Shown piece by piece: positions 1 to 9,800 of a stretch of 64,000 bases of DNA (its first letter is position 1; each line of letters opens with the position of its first letter). Below the pieces are notes generated by a model. It had not been told where the DNA came from and ran no database searches. It saw only the letters and a program-made list of their open reading frames with translations. The position numbers were made by a program, and so were the translations under genes. The stretch spans positions 13,222,688-13,286,687 of the forward strand of contig NC_034421.1 in NCBI RefSeq assembly GCF_002078875.1, in the 5' to 3' direction. The DNA is from Numida meleagris (Eukaryota; Chordata; Aves; Galliformes; Numididae).

Positions 1-3000
1 GTTGAGGAAGCTGCTCAGTAACCAAGCAGGGGGAAAAACAAAAGCGTCCTGTGCTGCTCAGTGATGCATCGGTGGGAAGGCCTCCAGCCTTGCGGCAAGA
101 GCATCTAGCACCTCCCACGTAACCTTAGCAGGGGGACTTTCCTGCTTCTGGCTTTTCCTATGGCCCCGAGTCCCCATTATCATGGGGTATGTGTGGCCCG
201 CCCTGGGGACCACCAGAGCAGGATGCCACTGAGACACACGCCAGGAAATGGTGGGAGACAGGCTGCCTGCTCTGCTCCTGTGCCTGGGGAGAGCAAGCAC
301 GAGGGCGGCAGGGCCCGATGCAGGGCTCAGTGCTGGGCCCGGAGCACCTCATCTTGCCTGCAGCTCACCTGGCACCCAGCAAGCCCCAGCGCAGCAGTGA
401 TGAGATGGGGGGGCATAGACTCATAGAGTCATGGAATTGTTTGAGTTGGAAGGAACTGTTAAAGGTCATCTGGTCCAACTCCCCGGCGTGAGAAGCTTTG
501 TAATGTTCCTAAATACTGCAGCTCAGCCATCTTCCATTGTTTCCCACATGCAGGCAGCCTGGTGCCCACAGAGGCTATGTGCTGCACCAGTCCCCTCCAG
601 GCAGCACAGGACAGCTCCCCAGGCAGCACAGCTCGGCACCAGCCGCAGCCCCTGCAGCACGCTGCTCTGCACGTCGCTCACCAAACCGCACACAGAAGGG
701 TTACCAGCTCTACCAGGCCTGCTGTGTGTGCAGGGGCCCAAACCCCTGCTGGGTGCGCTGAGAGCACGACCGTGCGCTGACAGCACGGCTGTTGCAGGCG
801 GGTTTGGGGCTGAGCAGCGCAGCCTGGAGCTGCAGGGTTTTCTGGCTCCGATGAGGCTCGCAGCAGCCCTGCCTCTACCAGCACAGAGCAGCAAGCGGCA
901 CGCAGCACGCTCGTCCCGGGGTAGGATGGGTGCTGCACGAAAACCCAAGCCTCCCCATCACAAGGGGAAGACGCTGGAGGCCGGGAGCAGCAGAGAGCAG
1001 CACCATGCTGCTACCTCCAGCCACCTCCTGCTGCCACCACCCCGGCACCGTCCCTCATTGCTGACCCCTCAGAGAGTTTCTTTTGTTTTGTGCTGACCTT
1101 CCAGGAACAGGAGCGTACCTCCACAGAGCCAAAGACGAGCAGAAGCAGTCGTGTCTTGATCCCATTTTCTGGTGCCAGGGACTGGATGCAGGCAGGGAGA
1201 TGTGGCAGCGGTGGGGGCTGGCTGGCTGTATACGTGGTCCGTCTGCCCCCAGCTGTGAGGGATGTAGCAGGTGTGGCCGCAGCTCTGCTAAGAGAACACA
1301 CAGGTGTTGACCGGACATCCTCAGATGGGCAAATTTTCAGTTGCAAGACAAGCACTGGTAAAAGCAAACCACTCTGCTGTGTCCCTGGGGTTGCCTCCTC
1401 ACACATTGCTTCCCCGCTCACCCCAGCCAATGGTCCCCGTGTCCCCAGAGCCCCGTGTCTGGTGGCACCCCTCCTGGGACACCCCCAGCGATGCAGGATC
1501 CCTCTGAAGGCAGCACGGCCCCATGGCATGGCTGGGTCCCTGCTGCCACAGGCATGCGCTGTTTGCAGCTTCCTGGCCCATGTAGATACCTAGCACTGTC
1601 ACCTTCCTGGGCCCCAGGAGTAAACCAGCCCTGGAGCTGCAGCCACGGGAAACTTTTGTACAGAAAGTAGAGAAAAAATGCTGCCACTGCGTCATTTCTT
1701 CCGCTGCTTTCTTCTTTTTGTTGGATGCCTTTGGCTGAGCTGAGCCACGGCTGCTGGTTTGTAGCAGCAGGATTACATTTGGATGTAGCACCAGGAGGCA
1801 TGATTCAAGAACGTCTGGCCTTTGAGCAAGTTCCCCCCATCAAAGGGCTTTTCCCAGCCAGCCAGCCGTGTTTCGGAGGATGACAAGGAAACTTGCCTAC
1901 AGGCAGCAGGAACCCCTTTCATTTTGGCCACGTCAATGGGTGCAGCGTGAAGATGAGAAACCCAGCGACTGCTGTGTGCAAAGATTTAATGGAAGCTTTC
2001 AGGCCGCTTAGAGACCAGAAGACATTAAAGAATGACAATTTCCTTATGAGTTCTCACTGAGCTCATTTAATTTATGCCAATATCTTAATTGACCACGGGG
2101 CTGCCTGGGGGATGAAAAGCGAGGCAGCTGAGGAAGCGCAACCAGCGGGGAGCACGGAGCTCTGCAACCAGGGGTTGGAGCTGGGCAGCCAAGGAGGAGC
2201 AGGGGACCCAGCTTTCCCTCTGGGAGGGCAAGTTTGTGGGTTCAGAGCCAGCTCAAAGCAGCACTCCCTCCCCTACAGGGGAACATCCCATCCACACCAG
2301 GGTTTGCCAGCAGGGAGGCAGCGATGGGCTGCGGGAGAGGGCTGTTTTGGCCTCTTGGATGCTCACCAAACTTTACAGGACACAGACTCTGGGAGATGCT
2401 GAGCCTGCTCCTCCCTCCTGCAGGGCTGGGCTGCTGCTGGAGCCTCACCACTAAGTTTTTTTTATTGGGAGATATAAATCATACATGGATCTCCTGGCAA
2501 GAGGATGAACAGGAGAGACTGCAAAGAGGATGCCCCAAGCATCCTCACTTTGCACCATGGATGAGAAACTCCACTAGGTTCTCTTGCTCTGAGCTATATT
2601 TATCCTTTCCCTATGGAAGAGGTCAGGTTTGTCTGAGCAAAGGAAGTGAGAGCTTGCTGTCCCTGCTGGCACGGCAGCACCACTGTCCTTTGCTCAGGAG
2701 CAGGTTTGGGCAAACACAGCCCCATCTGCGTCCCTCCTGGCAGAGCAGCTGCCTGGCACACTTCGGGGTGAAATGGCATGGATCTGCACAGCCCTGGTGC
2801 TGTGCCAGGGCACGGGGATGTGTGTCTGCACTGCTGCCGTGCTCAGGCAGTGCTGAGGCTGAGCAGCTCCCACCTGGATGCAGCTGGCTTGTGGAGATGC
2901 CTTCGGGGCTGGAGGAGAGCTGCAGCACAGTGTGAAGTGTGAACAGAGATAAAGCCAGGAGCTCAAGGCAAGGGGGTATTTCCCTCCTCACCTCTGCTGT

Positions 3001-3842
3001 CTGCTTTCAAAACAGTTGGTTTCTGTGACCAGATGCACTTAAAAACCAGCAAAAGGTGAGCGGTTTGGCACTCATCTGCAGCAGACAAGGGGGAGGGAGC
3101 AGGTAGGTGCTGCCGAAATGGAGCATCTGCAGAGCTCTGCAACAGGATGTGGTGTTTGCCACCGACCTGCACGCTGTAATGCTGGTCCTGGACGTAGGTA
3201 GCTTTGAAACTGAAACGGGCCCTTTGTCGCTCTGCTGCTGCTGCCCCACAACTTCCTTCACAACACAAAGGAAATTCTCAAGCAGTGTGCAGTCCTGCTG
3301 GCTCCCAGGTGACGATGCTGGCACCCAGATGCTTGCCAGGTGCTCTGCAGATGGCAGGGGGGTGTCACTGTAAGAGCAGTTAGCACAATCACAGCATGCC
3401 CGAGAGAGGCAGCTGCAGAACGGTGCTGGGGAAGGCACCAAGCCTGCAGGACGTGAGGTGTGGGCAGGCAGGCAGGATGCTGCAGCACGATGGGCGGCCG
3501 AGCCCACAGCAGTATGATCTCCTGGCTGATCTGAGCCAGAAGCCAAGATGAACACTGCTGGATTTTAGCATCAGAGGACCACGTAGGGCAAAGCTGAGTG
3601 CAGGCGTGCTGGTGGTGGGGAAGGCAGTGTTAGCTCAAAGCAGCTCCCCGCCACGCTGCTCCTCTTGTTCCCGCAGGAGGATGGATAAAGGCTGAGCGTG
3701 GAAGCAGGAGCCTGGGCTGACGTGCCGCCTGCCGGGGTTGCTGGGCGGTCCATGGGACGGTGGTGGGTGCAGGCTGACGGCCACACTGCTGTGAACACGG
3801 TGCTCCTCGCCCCGGGACCGCCGATGCCACGGGACGCCTCTG
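1..3842. other. Upstream flank of NLRC3, no recognised gene
   Basis: This GC-rich stretch holds several chance open frames on both strands (the longest are about 220-235 codons at 431-1096 and 2234-2935). None has a recognisable domain, credible splice structure or codon pattern. In the human locus SLX4 lies upstream of NLRC3, but I could not recognise any SLX4 sequence here. The 5' untranslated region and promoter of NLRC3 are presumably in the right-hand part. I could not place a transcription start: there is no clear TATA box and no strong CpG island that I can judge by eye. A degraded CR1 tail sits at about 418-486. Confidence 0.6.
418..486 (-). repeat. CR1 LINE 3'-end fragment
   Basis: Read on the minus strand, this segment matches the characteristic CR1 terminus: a GGTCC/TTCCAAC-type motif followed by repeated ATTCTATGA-like octamers. 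On the plus strand it shows as tcatagagtcatgg, then ttggaagga, then catctggtccaact. It is a 5'-truncated, diverged copy, which is typical of CR1. Both edges are approximate. Confidence 0.8.
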
Positions 3843-3849
3843 ATGGAAG
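3843..3849 (+). CDS. NLRC3: NLRC3 coding exon 1 (start codon, 7 nt of CDS)
   Basis: ATG GAA G is followed at once by a strong donor (gtgagt). Splicing to the acceptor at 3950 gives a protein starting M-E-E-A-W-V, in frame with the CARD-like exon. The same frame upstream has a TGA at 3792-3794 and no ATG in between, so this is the only in-frame AUG before that stop. Context is mixed: G at +4 but C at -3. An extra upstream non-coding exon is possible. The alternative is that translation starts inside exon 2, for instance at the Met of the QLMRS segment. Confidence 0.75.
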
Positions 3850-6800
3850 GTGAGTGGTGCCCAGGGCAGCAGCATGGATGCGGAAAGCTGCCGAGCAGCG
3901 TGCCCAGAGCTTGCACGAGCCCCAACTCTCCTGCTCTCCTCTCCTGCAGAGGCTTGGGTCAGTCGCTACCGGAGGCAGCTGATGAGGTCCATCTCCCCAC
4001 AGTTCCTGGAGGAGATCATTGGCTACCTGCAGAGGCTGGACCTCCTCACGGCGGAGGAGGCTGGCCGGGCGCAGGAGGCGAGCTCCCTGCCCGAGCAGGT
4101 GAGGGCCGTGGTGGACATCCTGGCTGGCAAGGGCAGCCATGCCTCCCAGTCCCTGCGGAGCTTCATCGAGACCACCAATTCCCAGCTCTACCTCCACATC
4201 ACTGTCTATGGTAGGCAGCCCACAGTGGGCGGGATGTGGGGTGTCAATGTGCCTGCCCTGGCTGCGGGCGCTTGCTGGAGCACCCGGGATGCACGCAGAG
4301 ATGACAGGAGCCGTGCCAGGCCTCAGGGACCTTCCTCCTGCCCGCTCTAGCACACCTCTCTGGGCAGCTTGGGAAGGGGGAAAAGCAAAAGGAACATCTC
4401 AGCAGCGCTAATCCGCAGCCTCCAGGCTTGCACCCTAGCTCTGAGACATCTTTGCTCCCTAATCAGAGGCAGCAGGCCCAAACACCAGCTTCTGCTCCCC
4501 CAAAGCCCCTGTTTTGCATCACACTTCAGCATAAATAACTTTCTGGGGTTCGGGTTCAAGCAAGAGTCCAGATCTCCTCGCAAGTCCATGGTGATGAGGC
4601 AGGGCTGAGGTCGAGCCACAGGTCAGGACCGAGGCTAGCAAGGACAGCCAGGGTCAGGACAAGCCAGTGACCACCGGGTGAGAGCAGAGCGATGAGGTGG
4701 GTCCAAGGATAAGCTGGAAAAACAGTTCACAGGTCAGGGTCCAGACCAGCAAGGTCCACAGCAGGCACAGATGCGATGGACCTGTAGACAGGCGCTCCTA
4801 CAGCGTAGCTCAGGCAGGTACTAGAGGTTCAGGCCCGAGTTTAAATGGGCTCCTGGACCTGTAGGGGTGAGCAGAAGCTGCAGGCGAGTCTGGTCAGATC
4901 CCTGGCACCTTCCTGCCCAAGTAAGTGTCCTTGAGGTTTCCCCTCTACATGGGAGTGGCTGGAAAGTCAAGGAGCATCTCTCATTTGTGGTTCTTCTCCT
5001 CCTTACCTCCTGTTTCATTTCTCTCTGTGCAGAACCAATGGTGCAGAAACATCTGGAGAGCCTCCAAAGCTCCTATGGGAACAGCTTGGAGATAGGTTCC
5101 CTCCAGCGCCTCACGAACCTGCTGCTGGTGGAGGGCTTGACTGACATCCAGCAGAAGGAGCATGACATCCTGCAGATGGAGACCACCAAAGGCCTACGAA
5201 ATGTATCCAAGAGCATCCCTTTAGAGAAGCTCTTCTTGCCTCTGTCCAAGGTCAGCATCCCCCCGCGGATCTCTGTGACCATGGGAGTGGCTGGGATCGG
5301 CAAAAGCACGCTGGTGAAGCTGTTCGTTGGCCGCTGGATAAAGGGGTTGATCAACAAGGACATCATGTTCGTGCTACCCCTCACCTTCCGGGAGCTCAAC
5401 ACCTATGAGAAGCTCTCTGCCGAGAGGCTCATCCGCTCGTCATTCCCCCACATCACCGAGCCCAGCTGCATCTCCACGGGAGCCGCCAGGACGCTGCTCA
5501 TCCTTGACGGCTTGGATGAGTTTAAGACCCCTTTGGATTTTTCCAACACGGTTGCGTGCACCGATCCCAAAAAGGAGATTCAAGTGGACAACCTGATCAC
5601 CAACATCATACGAGGCAACCTGCTGCAGGAGGCCTCGGTCTGGGTCACTTCGCGGCCAACGGCGGCCAGCCAGATCCCCGGCGGGCTCGTTGACCGCATG
5701 ACGGAAATACGCGGCTTCAGAGCTGCAGAGATGAAAGATTTCTTGGACCAGATGTTCCTTGACAACAGAGACTTATCCAGCCAGGTTCTGCATCACATCA
5801 AAGCTAACAGATCTTTGCACATCATGTGCACGGTTCCTGGATTTTGCAGGATTTACGGCTCTTCAATTGGTTATTACCTGAAAAATAGCACCGGTCAAAC
5901 CCAAGAAATGGCAGCTGTTCCTAAGACCTTATCAGAAATCTATTCCTGTTATTTTAAAATGGCTTTGAGCAGTGACTGGCCAGAAAGGCAGAGAGAAACC
6001 CTCAGGATCGAGCAAGCCGTGAACAACAGCAAGAAAGTGATGGGCAGCTTGGGCAGGCTGGCCTTCTACGGGCTGCTCAAACGGAAGCACGTGTTCTACG
6101 AGCAGGACATGAAGACGTACGGCATAGACCTCTCCTTGCTGCAGAGCAGCTTGTGCAGCAGACTCTTAGTCAAAGAGGACATGCAGTCCTCCACGGCCTA
6201 TTATTTCTCCCACTTGACCATACAGGAGTTTTTAGCAGCTATTTATTATTACACCGCTGCCAAGCGGGCAATATTCGATCTCTTCACGGAGAGCGGGATG
6301 TCCTGGCCCAAGCTGGGCTTCCTCAACCACTTCAAGAGCGCTGTCCAGAGGTCGCTGCAGGCCGAGGACGGGCAGCTCGATATCTTTGTGCGGTTCCTTT
6401 CCGGGCTGCTCTCCCCGCAGGTGAACCAGCTTCTCTCCGGCTGGCTCCTGGTGAAGGATGAGCACAACAGCTTCAGGAGCCAAGCCATCAGCTTCCTGCA
6501 GGGCTGCCTGAACACAAACTACGTGATCTCCTCGCAGACGGTGAACACCGTGCACTGCCTGCATGAGATTCAGCACACGGAGATCGCTAAGGCTGTGGAG
6601 GAAGCGATGAAGAACGAGAGCCTGGCCGGGATGCTCACGCCAGTGAACTGCTCTGCCCTGGCGTACCTCCTGCAGGTCTCTGACGTGTGCGTGGAGGAGA
6701 CCAACCTCTCCAACTGCCTCACTTACAACATCTGCAAGAGCCTGCTCCCCCAGCTCCTCTTCTGCCGCAGCCTCAGGTAAGCCGCACTGGAACAGTGCTC

Positions 6801-9800
6801 GGAGAAGCAAGCAGGGACACCGGACTGCTCCCATGTGTGGCTTGAACTCCCCAGTGCCTGTGGGAGATGTGGGCCCAGCAATGCTGCCCGTCAGCACAAA
6901 GCTGTCCTGGGGATGGCACTGGGACAGCTCCACGGTCCTGGGGAAGTCACCTCCGCTTCTGCAGCTCAGTTTTTCCACTTAAGGGCAGACGTCACGGGAC
7001 AGCTGTGTCCTCGGGCAGTCGTGGGTAGTCCTTTCCTCACTTTTTGTTCTCTTTGCTTTTGCTCTTTCCTTCCATTTCCTCCAGGCTGGACAATAACCAG
7101 TTTAAGGACAACGTGATGGAGCTGCTGGGCAGCGTGCTGAGTGTGAAGGACTGCCAGATCCAGAGGCTCAGGTAGGACCTGGCCCAGGCGGAATGCACTC
7201 TTCCAGGGCAGAACCAGGGCAAGGGGCCATCCTGCTGCCCCCACCAGCTGCTGGGCAACAAGGACAGCCCTGCCCCTCACCCCCCTGCACCTCACCCCCG
7301 TTGTCTGCTGGTCCCCCAGGACAGCAGCCATCAGCAGCCCTGTGCCCACCCCTTGCGCAGGCTGATTCATCCCAAGCCCTGAGTGCTGCCCACCTCAGCT
7401 ATTTTTAGCCAGCCTCCTGCCTCCTTGCTGTTCTTAAACTTGTCATTTGGGTAGCAAGCAGAGATTGCTTGTCCTGATACACCGCCTCCCAGGGCTGCGG
7501 CTGTCTGCCGGCACCCAGAGCTCAGGTTAGACCAGCTGATGAATGGAGATGCATGGCCACTTTCCCATCTGCCCTCCTGTGTCTGTGGCTGTGTGTAGAG
7601 CCCGCTGTGCTGTGATCTGGGCAGCTCCCTTGTTCACTACATGAATTAATGCGAAGTTTGGAAACCCTCCAACTTGTCCCTGCAATCCCACCCCAGGAGA
7701 GCACACCTGGACACGTTCACAAGCCACAAACCAACCTGATGCTGCCCTCTGCTTGCAGACACATGGGGGCTGCGAGGGCTTCTTTCTCCCTGTGACAAAC
7801 TCTCGTTTTCTTTTTCTGGACAGCTTGGCAGAAAATCAGATCAGCAATAAAGGTGCCAAAGCACTGGCCAGGTCGCTGATGGTGAACAGGAGCTTAATGG
7901 CGCTGGAGTAAGCATCCCACTGGGCTATCCCAGCACAGGTGGGCAGTTGCATCTCTCACTTTTCTACCCCATCCTAACCTCATCCTTCTGCTCCTGTCTC
8001 CCCTGCCTTGCCTCAGCCTGCGAAGCAACTCCATCGGCCCATCAGGAGCGAGAGCACTGGCTGATGCACTGAAAAAAAACCAAGTCCTGCTCTCCCTCAA
8101 GTAAGTCTGCAGCACCCACAGCAGCAGAGGCACGGGACAAGCTCCCCGCAGCCCTCTCCTCTTGGTGTTCCTGCCCTTGTGGGACCCCAGGCACAACCTC
8201 AGACCCTCAATCAGAGGGGCCCTAAATCACCGCTGGGATGCAGGGCAGCACTACAGGGAAGCAGACCCTGCTGTGCACAGCGAAACCGGGAATGCTTCAG
8301 TGCTGCCGTGGTGGGATCCTGCTCACCCAGCACCGCTTCAGTCCCGGGGGTTGCGTGTGTCTGGGTGGGTGCTGCGGTTACGGAGGTGCCACCCAGCCGG
8401 TGCTCACTTGCAGTTTGCTCCTCTCCTTGCAGCCTGCAGCACAACGTGATCAAGGAGGAGGGTGCCACGGCCCTGGCTGAGGCCCTGCTAACCAACCGCA
8501 GGCTGATAACCCTGCAGTGAGTGACCGCCTGTTCCCCCGGCCACCAGCAGACCCTGCACCGGTTCTAGCTTGGCCACATGTCCCTGTGCTTTCCCCCAGT
8601 TTACTGTCCCCATGCCACCCCTAATAGCAAAGAGATTGTCACTGCCCTGTGGACCAGTCCTTCAGGCACCTATTTCCCGACCTGAAACGTCCTCAGGGTG
8701 CACGTGGTGGGGAAGAGCACTGCCAGAGCTGAGAGCAGCGCACAGGGGAGGGAGGGGACATGTGCCACTGACGGAGCCGTGTCCGGAACTGGCTGATGCT
8801 CCTGGGTGAATTCCTCTCCCTTGCAGCTTGCAGAAAAACTCCATTGGTGCCCATGGTGCAAGGAAGTTAGCGGAGGCGCTGGTGCAGAACTGCAGCCTCA
8901 AGGAACTGATGTAAGAGCCACGGGATAGCGTGGGGCCAAGGGATGGCGATGCCAGAACTGTGCTCAGCTGGGATCCATGGGCACAAACCCTCGGCAGGGC
9001 TCTGGGCTGCGCTCTGGGGCAGCCATCGTGAGTGGAGGTGGGAAGGGCAGCAGAGCGGCTGTTGGATGGGCCTGGTGCAGAGATGCTCTGCGTACCTGGG
9101 AGGAAGCAGGGAGCCAGGCAGTGAGCAGAGAGGCCGAGCCCAGCCCCAGCAAGGGGAGGCCCACAAAGCGGCTTGGGTCCTGGGCAGGGCAGGGCCGTGG
9201 ACCCCACGCTGCTGGCAGGAGCTCTGCTTGCAACAACAGTTGTTGGTAATGCTCGCTTGTTCTCATGTCTCAGGCTCTCCAGCAACTCCATTGGAGACAA
9301 CGGCTCGGTTGCCTTGGCTGAAGCCCTGAAAGTCAATCACAGTCTGCAAAACCTTGAGTGAGTGCCCCCCACCTGGCAGCATAGCTGCTGCTGCCCCAGT
9401 GCCCCGCAGCCCCTTACTGGGTGCCCACTGCTCCTTCCACGTTTGTTCCTTTAGCCTCGGCTCCCCCACGTGGGAGCTGCCAGCTCCCCAGTGAAACAGC
9501 TCCCCAAATACAACCCCCTGGCTATGGCACAGCTGTCCCATCCTCACACCTCCCTCTGTCTGTGTCAGTCTGCAGAGCAATTCCATCAGCAACGCCGGGG
9601 TCAGTGCGCTGACAGCAGCTCTCTGCTCCAACAAGGGACTCACTGACCTCAAGTAAGTGACAGCCCCACTGGCCACCCCATCCAATAGTGGCTCCTGTGG
9701 TGTGCAGCTCTCACAGCAACCGTGACATGGGACAGCGGAGCTCCTCAGCACGCAGGGCTGTGCCTGGCTGCTCCCACAAGTGCTCTCAGATGCTGAAAGC

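Noticed and set aside
1..3842. 3' end of SLX4, expected from human gene order
   Set aside because: No SLX4-like protein segment was recognised on either strand. The gene may lie further left.
3571..4353. 260-codon minus-strand open frame over NLRC3 exons 1-2
   Set aside because: It spans exon and intron alike without any splice logic or domain, so it is an antisense shadow in GC-rich DNA.
4867..5032. Upstream extension of the NLRC3 NACHT open frame
   Set aside because: A good acceptor at 5033 and the phase of exon 2 show that this part is intron. The frame is open by chance.
6232..6978. 248-codon minus-strand open frame over the end of NLRC3 exon 3
   Set aside because: It is the shadow of a strongly coding exon on the other strand. 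The protein is not recognisable.
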